Positions 32,014 to 41,192 of a DNA stretch of 64,000 nucleotides are shown here, in pieces (the stretch's first letter is position 1; each line of letters opens with the position of its first letter). This DNA is from Pseudomonas viridiflava (GTDB taxonomy: Bacteria; Pseudomonadota; Gammaproteobacteria; Pseudomonadales; Pseudomonadaceae). Position numbers and translations under genes: made by a program. Under the pieces are notes generated by a model. That model saw only the letters and a program-made list of their open reading frames with translations, had not been told where the DNA came from and did no database searches. The stretch is from NCBI RefSeq assembly GCF_900583165.1, contig NZ_UTKY01000076.1, positions 62,001-126,000 on the forward strand, written 5' to 3'.

Positions 32014-32223
32014 ATGGCTTTCACAATCGAGCAGTACCAGGCCTTGCAGGCTGCGATCGCCGAAGGCGCGCTGTCCGTCCGCTATGCCGACAAAAGCGTA
32101 ACTTACCGGTCACTCGACGAGATGATTCGGATTCTCAAGCTGATGGCCAACGGTTTGGGGCTGGACGCGAACAACGATGGCGGCCGCCGTTACACCTCGT
32201 TCTCCAAAGGATATTGCCCATGA
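32014..32223 (+). CDS. gpW-like head-tail joining protein
   Basis: The 69-residue protein matches the lambda gpW family in size and pattern (FTIEQYQALQAAIAEG and the VTYRSLDEMIRILKLM helix). gpW closes the portal after DNA packaging. It overlaps the portal gene by four bases. Confidence 0.85.
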   Translation: MAFTIEQYQALQAAIAEGALSVRYADKSVTYRSLDEMIRILKLMANGLGLDANNDGGRRYTSFSKGYCP

Positions 32224-33743
32224 GCATGCTCGACAGCCTGTTTCCTGGGTACGCCGCCAAGCGATCGGATGCACGACTTAAAAAGCTTCGCACTGAAATG
32301 GCCATGGATGTGATCAAGCGCCGCTTCGAGGGGGCCGCGGGCGGCCGGAGGAATGATGGGTGGCGCACCAGCGGAACTGACGCCAACGCCGAGAATGCCC
32401 CGGCTTTGGCCAAGCTTCGCAACCGTGCACGCGACCAGCGCCGGAATAACCCTTTCGCCGAACGCGCCATTACCGGCATTGCCGACAACGTGGTCGGCGC
32501 GGGGATAGTTCCTTTGCCGCTGGCCAAGCGTGATCGAGACGGTGTTAAGTTGATGGATCTTTGGCAAGCGTGGGCAGAGACAACTGCCTGCGATGCTGAT
32601 GGTTTGGAGGATTTCTACGGCCTACAGCACATGATCATGGAGGCAGTCGCTGAAAGTGGCGAGTGCCTGATTCGCCGCCGCCGCCGGTTCAGCTCCGATG
32701 GTCTGCCTGTTCCGCTTCAGCTTCAGGTGATCGAGGCCGATTTTCTCGACGAATCAAAGGCGGCTATCGTCGGGCTCAATCGAATTATTCAAGGGATCGA
32801 GTTCGACGCCCTCGGTAAGCGGGTCGCCTATTGGTTGTTTGATGAGCACCCTGGGGCAAACGTTGCATGGGGTACGCTCCAATCTCGTCGAGTTCCCGCA
32901 GAAGACGTGATTCATGTGTTTTTCCGGAAGAGACCGGGGCAGGCGCGAGGCTACACATGGCTGGCTCCGGTTATTCAGCGCATGCGCAACTTCGATGAAA
33001 TGGAAGATGCGGTGATGGAGCAGGCAAAGATTGCCGCCTGCTTTGCTGGATTCATAACCAAAGACCCAGACAACAGCCCTCAAGGTGTCACAAAACGCCC
33101 ACCACTGATTGACCGAATGGAGCCTGGGATGCTTCAGGAGTTGTCGACGGGTGAGGAGGTAAGTTTCGGTACCCCGCCGACATTTAACGGCTACACGACG
33201 TATTCACTGCAGGCACTTCACGCAATTGCTGTTGGTCTTGGCGTTCCCTACGAGTTGCTAACCGGCGACCTCAAGGGGGTCAATTTTTCCAGCGGTCGCA
33301 TGGGCTGGCTCAATTTCGCCCGCCGCGTTGATGTTTGGCAGTGGCGCATGCTGATCCCGCAACTGTGCGATCAGGTTTGGCGCTGGTTCATGGAAGCGCA
33401 AGTTCTTCTCCCGGCCGGTGTCACCGATGACGTGAAGGCCTACTGGGTTCCGCCGCGCCGCGACATGGTCGATCCGAAAGCAGAGACAGAGAACGTCATC
33501 ACTCGCGTACGCAACGGCCTGACCACGTGGCCAGACGCCCTGCGCGAACTTGGCATTACCGATCCTAAGCGTCACGCCGAACAAATCAAGAAAGCAAACG
33601 ACATGATCGACAAGTACGGGTTGGTGCTGGACTGCGACCCGCGCCGAGTTGCGGCCGCAGGTTCGCCGAGTCAGCCACCATCCAACGAAGAGAAACAAGA
33701 CGATGCCAACCCCGAACCAGGTGATGACACGCAAGACACATGA
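32220..33743 (+). CDS. portal protein (lambda type)
   Basis: From ATG 32220 the protein has 507 residues, the usual size for lambda-type portals. Typical segments include RNRARDQRRNNPFAERAITG near 60, NVVGAGI near 84, LQVIEADFLDE near 165, VPAEDVIHVFFRKRPGQARG near 225 and GVPYELLTGDLKGVNFSSGR near 340. It forms the dodecameric gate at one capsid vertex. The C-terminus is low-complexity and overlaps the protease-capsid gene by 41 bp. Confidence 0.92.
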   Translation: MSMLDSLFPGYAAKRSDARLKKLRTEMAMDVIKRRFEGAAGGRRNDGWRTSGTDANAENAPALAKLRNRARDQRRNNPFAERAITGIADNVVGAGIVPLPLAKRDRDGVKLMDLWQAWAETTACDADGLEDFYGLQHMIMEAVAESGECLIRRRRRFSSDGLPVPLQLQVIEADFLDESKAAIVGLNRIIQGIEFDALGKRVAYWLFDEHPGANVAWGTLQSRRVPAEDVIHVFFRKRPGQARGYTWLAPVIQRMRNFDEMEDAVMEQAKIAACFAGFITKDPDNSPQGVTKRPPLIDRMEPGMLQELSTGEEVSFGTPPTFNGYTTYSLQALHAIAVGLGVPYELLTGDLKGVNFSSGRMGWLNFARRVDVWQWRMLIPQLCDQVWRWFMEAQVLLPAGVTDDVKAYWVPPRRDMVDPKAETENVITRVRNGLTTWPDALRELGITDPKRHAEQIKKANDMIDKYGLVLDCDPRRVAAAGSPSQPPSNEEKQDDANPEPGDDTQDT

Positions 33744-35712
33744 AACGCCGATGCTCAGCCTGCGCGCTGCGGTACGTCCTGGCTCAGTCGACATTGATGC
33801 GCGCACCGTTGAGCTGACTTGGACGACCGGCGCCAAAGGCCGTCGCTGGTCCTGGGACGTCGGCAGTTACATGGAAGAGCTTGATGTCAGCGAAGGCGCG
33901 GTTCGCCTTGATCGACTCAACAACGGCGCGCCACTGCTCGACACCCACAACCAGTACCAATTGAGTGCGGTACTCGCCGTGGTAGAGCGGGCTTGGCTCG
34001 ATGGTGGCGAAGGTCACGCTCTGGTCCGGTTCAGCAAGCGTGAAGACGCTGACGTGGTCTTCAAGGACGTTGTTGACGGCATCCTGCGAAACATCAGCGT
34101 TGGCTACGCGGTGCACCGGTATGAAGTCGTGGAGGAGGAAGACGACAAGCTCCCCACCTACCGCGCTGTCGATTGGGAGCCTCTGGAACTGTCTCTCGTT
34201 CCGATCGGCTTCGATGACGGCGCAAAGGTGCGCAGCGCCAAAACCCCGGCCGAGTACGAAGGCCAGCGATTCCACACAATTTTCGAAGTTCGGTCGGCGG
34301 TTGAGCCGATCGTAGAACCGGCCGCCGTGCCTATTATCCAAGAGGAAGTTGCAATGACCGAAGAAGAGAAGCGTGCGGCCGACGAGAAGCTTCGCCGTGA
34401 GTCGGCTGAAGAAGAGCGTAAGCGCAGCCTGACTATTCGCACCATGGCCCGCAAGGTTGGCCTCGATGACGAAACCGTCGTCGAAGACTTGATCGCGCGC
34501 GGGGTTTCCGTGAGCGATGCGAGCGCAGCGCTGATTGATGCCGTGGCCGAGCGCCAGAACAAAGATCAGCCGAACACCCGCAACAGTCAGCCAACCAGCG
34601 TGAACGGCGGCCAAGATGTCGCCGTCCTGAACGCCAAGCGCTCGGCTATGCAGAACGCTCTGCTGCACCGTTGCGACACCAGCATCAAGTTGGAAGATGC
34701 TGGTCGCGAATTCCGCGGCATGCGCCTGGTGGATATGGCCCGCGAGTTCGTCGAGATGGCGGGCGGCAACGCTCGCGGCATGACCCCGCAGGAGCTGGCC
34801 CGCGCCGCCCTGGGCTGCGATCGCCAGGCCGTGCGCGCCGCCGGCATGCACAGCACCAGCGACTTCCCGCTGCTTCTCGGCAGTACCGTAAACCGCACGC
34901 TTCGCGATGCCTACGCGACCGCCCCGCAGACCTGGCGCCCGCTGGGTCGCCAGACCACAGTCCCTGACTTCCGCGCGGTCACTCGTGCAGCCCTGGGTGA
35001 CATCGCTGCGCTGGAGCAGGTCAAGGAACACGGCGAGTACAAATACGGCACGCTGTCCGAAGACGGCGCCCCTATCAAGGTCGCCAAGTTCGGCAAGATC
35101 ATCGCCATCACTTGGGAAACCATTGTGAACGATGATCTGGGTGCGCTGACTCGCATCCCGGCTGCGCTCGGTAATGCCGCCGCTGCGACCGAGTCCAACG
35201 TGGTGTGGGCTTTGCTGCTGGGCAACCCGAACTTCGCCGATGGTGTTCCGTTCTACGACGCGGGCCACGGGAACCTCGCGACCAGTGGCGGCGCAATCAA
35301 CACCACAACGCTGGCCGCTGCTCGCGCCTCGATGCGCAAGCAAAAGAGCAAGGCCGGTGAGTTCCTGAACTTGTCGCCCGAGTACCTGGTGGTAGGTCCG
35401 GACAAGGAGTTGGAAGCTTACCAGTTCACCAGCACGCTCTACGTTCCGGCCAAGAACGCCGATATCAACGACGTGCGCAACGCATCTCTGACCGTGATCG
35501 TCGATGCGCGCATCACCGGCAACCAGTGGTACCTGTTCGCTGCCCCGGGTGGCGTCGACACGTTCGAATATGCCTACCTCGAAGGCGAGCAGGGCGTGTT
35601 CACCGAAACCCGCGAGGGCTTTGAAGTTGACGGCATGGAGATCAAGGCCCGCCTGGTATTCGGCGCTGGCTGGATTGACTACCGCGGCGCATACAAAAAC
35701 CCAGGCAACTAA
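33703..35712 (+). CDS. prohead protease-major capsid protein fusion
   Basis: One frame of 669 residues joins an N-terminal HK97-type prohead protease (about 1-190; LDRLNNGAPLLDTHNQ with candidate His, ILRNISVGYAVHRYE with candidate Ser, and WEPLELSLVPIGFD) to a charged linker (about 210-300; EEEKRAADEKLRRES, a scaffold-like delta domain) and an HK97-fold capsid domain (about 350-669; FRAVTRAALGDIAALE). Fusions of this kind are known; they should self-process. The start at 33703 is chosen because it fits between the portal end and MLSLRAAV; upstream frame is open to 33649. Confidence 0.9.
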   Translation: MPTPNQVMTRKTHETPMLSLRAAVRPGSVDIDARTVELTWTTGAKGRRWSWDVGSYMEELDVSEGAVRLDRLNNGAPLLDTHNQYQLSAVLAVVERAWLDGGEGHALVRFSKREDADVVFKDVVDGILRNISVGYAVHRYEVVEEEDDKLPTYRAVDWEPLELSLVPIGFDDGAKVRSAKTPAEYEGQRFHTIFEVRSAVEPIVEPAAVPIIQEEVAMTEEEKRAADEKLRRESAEEERKRSLTIRTMARKVGLDDETVVEDLIARGVSVSDASAALIDAVAERQNKDQPNTRNSQPTSVNGGQDVAVLNAKRSAMQNALLHRCDTSIKLEDAGREFRGMRLVDMAREFVEMAGGNARGMTPQELARAALGCDRQAVRAAGMHSTSDFPLLLGSTVNRTLRDAYATAPQTWRPLGRQTTVPDFRAVTRAALGDIAALEQVKEHGEYKYGTLSEDGAPIKVAKFGKIIAITWETIVNDDLGALTRIPAALGNAAAATESNVVWALLLGNPNFADGVPFYDAGHGNLATSGGAINTTTLAAARASMRKQKSKAGEFLNLSPEYLVVGPDKELEAYQFTSTLYVPAKNADINDVRNASLTVIVDARITGNQWYLFAAPGGVDTFEYAYLEGEQGVFTETREGFEVDGMEIKARLVFGAGWIDYRGAYKNPGN

Positions 35713-35734
35713 TCCGCCAGGTTGATTCAAACCC

Positions 35735-35760
35735 AAAAGGGCGCCGCGTGGCGCCCTTTT
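35735..35760 (+). terminator. strong terminator after the capsid gene
   Basis: AAAAGGGCGCC and GGCGCCCTTTT form a perfect 11-bp stem with a GCGT loop and terminal T residues. Partial readthrough would give more capsid than tail messages. Confidence 0.9.
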
Positions 35761-35795
35761 CGTTTTCCAGTTTCTGTCTCTAAAGGAGACCTCGC

Positions 35796-36149
35796 ATGAA
35801 GACTTTCATCCAGCACGGCGATTGCCTGACCGTTCCTGCTCCCGCAGGCGGTACCGTTTCCGGCGAGCTTTACAAGGTGGGCGCAATCATTGGCGTGGCG
35901 GCTACTACCGAAGCCGCAACCGCACCCGTTGTACTGAAGCTCGACGGCGTGTTCGGCCTGACCAAGATCAGCGCGCAGGCCTGGGCTGTAGGCGATCCGA
36001 TCTACATGAACACCAGCAGCCGCGCTCTGACCAACGTTTCGGCCGCCGGCCTGGTGTTGGTCGGCGCCGCTACCGAGGTTGCGGCCAACCCGTCGACCAC
36101 CGGTGCTTGCCGCTTGAACGGCGTGTCTGCGCCGGCGGCGGTGGCATAA
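35796..36149 (+). CDS. DUF2190 capsid decoration protein
   Basis: The 117-residue protein has the DUF2190 pattern: FIQHGDCLTVPAPAGGTVSG at the N-terminus, then LDGVFGLTKISAQAWAVGDP and YMNTSSRALT. Members are small beta-sandwich decoration or trimer-stabilising proteins placed right after the capsid gene, as here. The next gene starts on the base after its stop. Confidence 0.85.
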   Translation: MKTFIQHGDCLTVPAPAGGTVSGELYKVGAIIGVAATTEAATAPVVLKLDGVFGLTKISAQAWAVGDPIYMNTSSRALTNVSAAGLVLVGAATEVAANPSTTGACRLNGVSAPAAVA

Positions 36150-36497
36150 ATGGGCTGGGCCTCAATGGCCCAGCGCATGCTCGGCGTATCCATCCGCACT
36201 TTCAGTGAGCCGACCGCAGCGCTTGATCCGTTGGGCGCTGTGTACTGGCTTACCGGCGGTGTTGCGCCCGGCGTGCCGCTGGCGCAGGCCGTGTTCGATA
36301 GCGCTCACGTTGCCGTCGATCCTGAGACCGGTGCGCCGGTGTCCTCAAACAACCCAACTCTTGGTGTTCGAGTCATTGATTTGCCGAATGAGCCCACGAA
36401 CCGGGATCGCGTCCAGGCGCGTGGCGTTTTGTACAAGATCCATGACGTGCAGGCCGACGGTGTGGCGGGCGTAATGCTGTTCCTTCGCAAGGCTTGA
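36150..36497 (+). CDS. head-tail joining protein (gpFII-like)
   Basis: The 115-residue protein is in the head-tail connector position. It has ALDPLGAVYWLTGGVAPGVP and a C-terminal VQARGVLYKIHDVQADGVAG segment, matching the FII/head-tail joining family. TAA of the previous gene and its ATG are directly adjacent. Confidence 0.72.
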   Translation: MGWASMAQRMLGVSIRTFSEPTAALDPLGAVYWLTGGVAPGVPLAQAVFDSAHVAVDPETGAPVSSNNPTLGVRVIDLPNEPTNRDRVQARGVLYKIHDVQADGVAGVMLFLRKA

Positions 36498-36499
36498 AT

Positions 36500-37054
36500 A
36501 TGGCTCACCCACGAGAACTGATCCGCAAACAGGCCGTTGCGGTGCTGTTGGGAGCTACCAGCGCGGGGGCTAGTGTCTATGCAAGCCGCGTGGCACCGCT
36601 TATCTCCAACGGATGGCAAAGCGAGTTGCCGGCGATCATCGTTTACACGATGGACGAATCGGCTGAGATCTTTAACCAGGCGCCCAGGGAGTACAGGCGC
36701 CGGGTTGAGCTGGTGGTGGAAATCCACGCCGAAGGTAATTCGGGGTTGGATGACACGCTCGACACGCTGGCGCGGCAAGTAGAGCGCCTCCTGCTTATGG
36801 ACGACACACTCGGCGATACGGTGAATGACCTGCAGTACGTGCGCTCGCGCATGGTTCTGCTGGATCAGTCGGAGCACCTGACGGGTGCCTGTCGACTCAT
36901 TTTCGACGCCGAATATTTTGATCGTCACCCCGACGACCTATTCAACGAAAGCCTGCCTGACCTCAAGTCGGTTAAAACCGAATACAGCCTGGGCAACGCG
37001 CAGCCGAATCCGGCTGATCGCGCACAAACCATCATCGAGGACCTGAACCCATGA
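36500..37054 (+). CDS. tail terminator/completion protein
   Basis: The 184-residue protein begins MAHPRELIRKQAVAVLLGAT and has the beta-rich VELVVEIHAEGNSGLDDTLD core seen in gpU/gpZ-like tail completion proteins. It lies between connector and sheath. A TTG two codons upstream overlaps the preceding stop and might be the real start. Confidence 0.72.
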   Translation: MAHPRELIRKQAVAVLLGATSAGASVYASRVAPLISNGWQSELPAIIVYTMDESAEIFNQAPREYRRRVELVVEIHAEGNSGLDDTLDTLARQVERLLLMDDTLGDTVNDLQYVRSRMVLLDQSEHLTGACRLIFDAEYFDRHPDDLFNESLPDLKSVKTEYSLGNAQPNPADRAQTIIEDLNP

Positions 37055-37239
37055 CCACGCGCGTGCTCGTGAAGCCGGCCGAGGGCCGCCTGGTGCGTCA
37101 CCCGGACACCTATGAGCAGATCAAGCCAGAGGGCGTACCTGTGGAACTCAACAGTTACTGGATCCGCAAGGAAAAGGCCGGTGACGTCGTCATTAAAGAG
37201 GCTGTCGTACCGGCCGAAACCAAGGGTGAAAAACAATGA
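37051..37239 (+). CDS. DUF2635 protein
   Basis: The 62-residue protein matches DUF2635: RVLVKPAEGRLVRHPDTYEQ followed by VPVELNSYWIRKEKAGDVVI. The family sits just before sheath genes in Mu-like tails. Overlaps both neighbours by four bases. Role unknown, probably assembly. Confidence 0.82.
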   Translation: MTTRVLVKPAEGRLVRHPDTYEQIKPEGVPVELNSYWIRKEKAGDVVIKEAVVPAETKGEKQ

Positions 37240-38708
37240 CCATCGGAATGGATACGATCCCTGGTGCCGGCGCGCTTCGCAAGCCTGGTGTCTACAGCGA
37301 GATCGACAACAGCAAGGCGGTGCGCGGTCCACAACCTGTAAGCTATCGCCGCTTGTTGATTGGCCAGAAGCTCGCCGCCGGCGTGGCGGCTGCCGACACC
37401 TTGATCCGCATCACCAGTCCTGCGCAGGCTGACGTTCAGTTCGGCAAAGGTTCGATGCTGGCCGGCATGGTCCGTGCGGCAATGGCAATCGACACTTACA
37501 CCGAACTACAAGTGATGCCGCTGGCCGATAATGCAGCCGGCGTAGCAGCTGCTGCCACTCTGGCATTCACTGGCCCCGCCACAGCTTCCGGCACCGTTGA
37601 GTTGATGATTGCTGGCAGGCGCGTGTCTGTAGGCGTGATCAGTGCTGACACTGCCACCGTGATCGCGGCATCTGTGGTCGCCGCGATCACCGCCGCAGAC
37701 GATATGCCAGTGACCGCTACTGCGGCTACAGGCACCGTCACGCTCACCAGTCGCCACAAAGGCGAGGCAGGCAACAGTTTGAACGCCCGAGTCAACTACT
37801 ACACTGGACAGGTGTTGCCGTCCGGTGTAGCGGTCACCATCAGCGCTTTCACCGGCGGCTCCGGCAATCCGGATTTAGGTTCCGCGCTCGCGGCCATCGG
37901 TGATGAGTGGTTCCAGGTCTGGGGGCTGGCGTATACCGACGCGGCGACCCTTGCAACGGTGAAGACCGAACTCAACAGCCGCTTTGCCTGGGATCGTGAA
38001 ATTGAGGCTCACGCCTTCACCGCCGCGCGCGGTAGCCAGGGCTCCCTGGGCAGTCTCGGCGACAGTCACAACAGTCAGCACCTGGTCATCATGATGGCCA
38101 ACGACGAGCCGATGCCCACGTATGAGAAGGCCGCCGAGACCATGGCGATTGCTGCGTTGTACGCCGCCATCGACCCCGCCCGCCCGATTCAAAATTTGAA
38201 TTACGCGTGGTGCCTTGCCCCTGCAACCGCTGACAAGTTCACCAACCAGGAGCGAAACCTTCTGCTGTTTGACGGTATCGCGACCAGCAAGGTCAGCAAC
38301 GACGGAACCATGGTGGTTGAACGCCTGATCACCACATACAAAACCAACACCGCCGGCGGCACTGACATCAGCTACTTGGATAGCGAAACTCTGTTCACCC
38401 TGATGTACATCCGCCACGACTGGCGCGACTACATCCTGCGCAAGTACCCGCGGCACAAGCTTGCCAACGATGGCACGCGCTACGGCGTCGGGCAGCCAGT
38501 GGTAACACCGGTGGTGATGAAGGCCGAGGCGGTCTCGAAGTTCCGTGAGTGGGAGCGTCTGGGGCTGGTGGAGAACATGGAAGACTTCAAGGCCAACCTG
38601 ATCGCCGAGCGTAACGAGAGCGACCCAAATCGCCTGGATCTGCTGATCCCGCCTGACCTGGTCAACCAGCTGCGAATCGTCGCCAACAAAATTCAGTTCC
38701 GCCTGTAA
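37236..38708 (+). CDS. contractile tail sheath protein
   Basis: The 490-residue protein fits Mu gpL-type sheaths: GAGALRKPGVYSEIDNSKAV near the start, an Ala/Thr-rich inserted domain (about 90-230), and the conserved C-terminal module (DWRDYILRKYPRHKLANDGT, then EFRE-like SKFREWERLGLVENMEDFKA, and LDLLIPPDLVNQLRIVANKI). This establishes a myovirus-type contractile tail. Confidence 0.92.
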   Translation: MTIGMDTIPGAGALRKPGVYSEIDNSKAVRGPQPVSYRRLLIGQKLAAGVAAADTLIRITSPAQADVQFGKGSMLAGMVRAAMAIDTYTELQVMPLADNAAGVAAAATLAFTGPATASGTVELMIAGRRVSVGVISADTATVIAASVVAAITAADDMPVTATAATGTVTLTSRHKGEAGNSLNARVNYYTGQVLPSGVAVTISAFTGGSGNPDLGSALAAIGDEWFQVWGLAYTDAATLATVKTELNSRFAWDREIEAHAFTAARGSQGSLGSLGDSHNSQHLVIMMANDEPMPTYEKAAETMAIAALYAAIDPARPIQNLNYAWCLAPATADKFTNQERNLLLFDGIATSKVSNDGTMVVERLITTYKTNTAGGTDISYLDSETLFTLMYIRHDWRDYILRKYPRHKLANDGTRYGVGQPVVTPVVMKAEAVSKFREWERLGLVENMEDFKANLIAERNESDPNRLDLLIPPDLVNQLRIVANKIQFRL

Positions 38709-38731
38709 CGGCGATTGCCAGGAGAAAGAAC

Positions 38732-39100
38732 ATGGCAGGAAAAAACCGTATTGGCGGACTTATCGCCTTGAAGGTCAACGGCGACATTTACTTCGCCAAG
38801 GGCGCTTTCACCTACAACCTCGGCAAGCCCAAGCGCGAAGGCGTGGTGGGCTCCGACGTTGTCCACGGCTACAAGGAAACCCCTCAGATTCCATTTATTG
38901 AGGGTGAGATCACTGATCGCAACGAGCTGAGTCTTGAAGACTTGGTCACGCTCGATGACGCAACCATCACGCTGGAACTCGCCAACGGCAAGGTCATCAC
39001 CCTGAGTGAGGCCTGGTACGCAGGCGAGGGTACCGGCAACACCGAAGAAGGCAACATCGCTTGCCGCTTCGAAGGCATCTCTGCCGAGGAAATCTCGTAA
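38732..39100 (+). CDS. tail tube protein
   Basis: The 122-residue protein follows the sheath and matches the Mu-type tube family: RIGGLIALKVNGDIYFAKGA near 6, then GYKETPQIPFIEGEITDR and a beta-rich remainder. GGAG precedes the ATG. Its TAA overlaps the ATG of the E-like gene. Confidence 0.9.
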   Translation: MAGKNRIGGLIALKVNGDIYFAKGAFTYNLGKPKREGVVGSDVVHGYKETPQIPFIEGEITDRNELSLEDLVTLDDATITLELANGKVITLSEAWYAGEGTGNTEEGNIACRFEGISAEEIS

Positions 39101-39402
39101 TGGCAAAGGAAAAAACGATTCAACTCGCCGAGCAAATCACGTTCGGCAAGGACACGTTCACTGAGCTGACCGTGACCCGCAAGCTGAAATACCTGCGCGG
39201 CCATGCGTTGCGTATCACTTCGGATGGCAAGGGCAACGGCGGCGCGGACATGGACTTCGCCACCCTGATTGACCTCGGGGCCAAGATGGTTGGCCATCCT
39301 CCTGCGTTGCTCGACGAGCTGAGCGAGGACGATCAAGCCGCCGTCATCGGCGAGGCCCGGGATTTTTTGCTGAAGCACCTCGGGGGTGGGAAGGAGGCGT
39401 AA
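39100..39402 (+). CDS. tail assembly chaperone E (upstream product)
   Basis: The 100-residue protein is in the gpE/gp41 position between tube and tape measure. KTIQLAEQITFGKDTFTEL and LGAKMVGHPPALLDELSEDD fit the tail assembly chaperone family. Near its 3' end the heptamer T TTT TTG (39363-39369) lies in the correct reading phase for a -1 ribosomal frameshift. That shift continues into the E' frame (ending 39527) and gives a 142-residue product. Confidence 0.85.
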   Translation: MAKEKTIQLAEQITFGKDTFTELTVTRKLKYLRGHALRITSDGKGNGGADMDFATLIDLGAKMVGHPPALLDELSEDDQAAVIGEARDFLLKHLGGGKEA

Positions 39403-39527
39403 CCGTCGTCGTCAAAGTTATGAGTGTTCAGCCGTCGGAAGTCATGGAAATGGATTTCGACGAGCTGAATTGGTGGCTTGAGCGCACCGAGGAGTGGGTT
39501 GGATGGCAGACAAAGGATACTCCCTAA
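39369..39527 (+). CDS. tail assembly chaperone E' extension (by -1 frameshift)
   Basis: After slippage on T TTT TTG the -1 frame is open without a stop from 39369 to the TAA at 39525-39527, adding 52 residues. The part from 39420 (MSVQPSEVMEMDFDELNWWL) is tryptophan- and acid-rich, as in E' tails. It overlaps the tape measure start by 25 bp. An independent start at ATG 39420 is possible but has no good ribosome site. Confidence 0.75.
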   Translation, partial: AEAPRGWEGGVTVVVKVMSVQPSEVMEMDFDELNWWLERTEEWVGWQTKDTP

Positions 39528-41191
39528 ACGTCATCATCGCGGCCGTGGACAAGATCACCGCGCCGTTGCGTGGGATATTCGGCAAGGTCAAAGCGGCGAG
39601 CGCTGGCATTGGCGGTGCGCTTGATCGTACCGGCCTGCCGATTTTCGCGAACAGCCTGAAGAACGTAGGCGGTGCGATCGGCGGCGTGGGTAGTGCGGTT
39701 GCTTCAAGCACCCGGAAGCTGCTGGGGCTCGGGGCCACGCTGGGAATCACAGGCGCTGCGCTGAACATGTTTTTCCAGGGTTTCGCTGATGCAACCGGCG
39801 CAATTGGTGATACTGCCGAGCGTACCGGCATCAGCCGCGAGCGATTCCAGGAGCTCAGCTTCGCAGCGAAGCTCAGCGGATCGTCAGCGGAAACACTGGG
39901 CGGTGCGCTGCAGAAGATGCAAATCAACATCGGCGCAGCAACGGCGGGCTCGAAAGAGCTTTCGCAAATGTTCAAAGGCCTGGGCATCAATATCAAGGAT
40001 TCGTCCGGCAAGCTGAAAAGCTCCGATGCTCTGTTCGACACCTTCGTTGATCGAATCTCGAAGATCAAAGACCCGTCCCTACAAGCGCAGGCGGCGGTGA
40101 AGATCTTCGGCAAGAGTGCCACTGAGCTACTGCCGCTTATCCGCGGTGGCAGTGCGGGGCTCAAGGAAATGTCAGACGAGGCTCGTCGCCTCGGCGTCGT
40201 CATTTCTGACAGCGCCGTTCGTGAAGGTGAGGATTTCGGAGATACGCTTGACACGATCCATGCGGCACTCGGCGGTGTCAGCAATAGCATCGGAAGCTCC
40301 CTGGTGCCGCAGTTGAATATGCTGGGCAAGCGGTTGATTGAGACGATCGTCAAGTACCGACCACAGATTGAAGCGTTCGCCACTGCGTTCGCTGAAAACC
40401 TACCTGGCAACATCGAGAAGGTCACAGGCTTCCTAGGCGATCTGTACGACGGTGTGCAACCAGTGATCCAGATATTCAGCTCGCTCTCCGACACGTTCGG
40501 CGCGGCGAATCTCGTATTCACGGCGCTCGGTTTGTACATCGGCGGCGGATTCCTGGTGGCGGTGCTGAATCTGGCTTTAGCGCTGAAGGGCCTCGGGCTG
40601 GCAATCAGCCTCACTCCGGTCGGCTGGTTCTTGGCTGCGATCGTGGCCATTGGCGCAGCGGCCTACATCATCTACAAAAACTGGGACAACATCGTCGCGT
40701 TCTTCGAAGAGAAGTGGGCAGGCGTCAAGGCCGCGTTTAGTGACGGAATAATCAACGGTATCTGGAAGCTATGGAAGGAATACAACCCCATCACTTTGAT
40801 GATGGAAGGCTTCAACGGACTGATCAAATACCTGACCGGCTGGGATCTTGGGGCGATCCTCGGGAGTAAAATCAACGAGGCTGTTGCTGCAATCAAGAAC
40901 GGCTTGCCTGAATGGGCCAAGAAGTTGCTTGGCATTGATGGAGCCGCGGTGGCGGGCGGAGCCGAGGGTGGGGCGCCGTCCGCATCTACCGGAGGCGCCG
41001 ACACGGACCTTGGGCGCCGCGCCGCGCAGATTGGCCGAGATGCCGTACAGCAGATGGCAACACCGGAGCAGGCAGTGCGTGTGTCGGTCGACCTGAACAA
41101 TGTTCCTCCGGGATCCAAGGTGAAAACTGAGGGCAGCCAGGGAGCGACATTCGATACCGACATTGGTTACTCGATGATGGCGCCTGGTTGA
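39503..41191 (+). CDS. tail tape measure protein
   Basis: ATG 39503 with GGAG 8 bp upstream gives 562 residues. The N-terminal part (MADKGYSLNVIIAAVDKITA, then LRGIFGKVKAASAG), a TMP-like module around ISRERFQELSFAAKLSGSSA, and hydrophobic segments at about 340-385 are typical of tape measures. Its length would set the tail length. The C-terminus has a Gly/Ala/Ser stretch. Confidence 0.88.
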   Translation: MADKGYSLNVIIAAVDKITAPLRGIFGKVKAASAGIGGALDRTGLPIFANSLKNVGGAIGGVGSAVASSTRKLLGLGATLGITGAALNMFFQGFADATGAIGDTAERTGISRERFQELSFAAKLSGSSAETLGGALQKMQINIGAATAGSKELSQMFKGLGINIKDSSGKLKSSDALFDTFVDRISKIKDPSLQAQAAVKIFGKSATELLPLIRGGSAGLKEMSDEARRLGVVISDSAVREGEDFGDTLDTIHAALGGVSNSIGSSLVPQLNMLGKRLIETIVKYRPQIEAFATAFAENLPGNIEKVTGFLGDLYDGVQPVIQIFSSLSDTFGAANLVFTALGLYIGGGFLVAVLNLALALKGLGLAISLTPVGWFLAAIVAIGAAAYIIYKNWDNIVAFFEEKWAGVKAAFSDGIINGIWKLWKEYNPITLMMEGFNGLIKYLTGWDLGAILGSKINEAVAAIKNGLPEWAKKLLGIDGAAVAGGAEGGAPSASTGGADTDLGRRAAQIGRDAVQQMATPEQAVRVSVDLNNVPPGSKVKTEGSQGATFDTDIGYSMMAPG

Positions 41192-41192
41192 A

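Noticed and set aside
31950..32219. N-terminal extension of the portal gene
   Set aside because: It would cover gpW in another frame; ATG 32220 overlaps the gpW stop as expected for coupled phage genes.
33784..35736. A 650-codon open frame on the minus strand opposite the capsid gene
   Set aside because: It is a high-GC antisense shadow: it mirrors the protease-capsid fusion over its full length, lacks recognisable domains and has no ribosome site.
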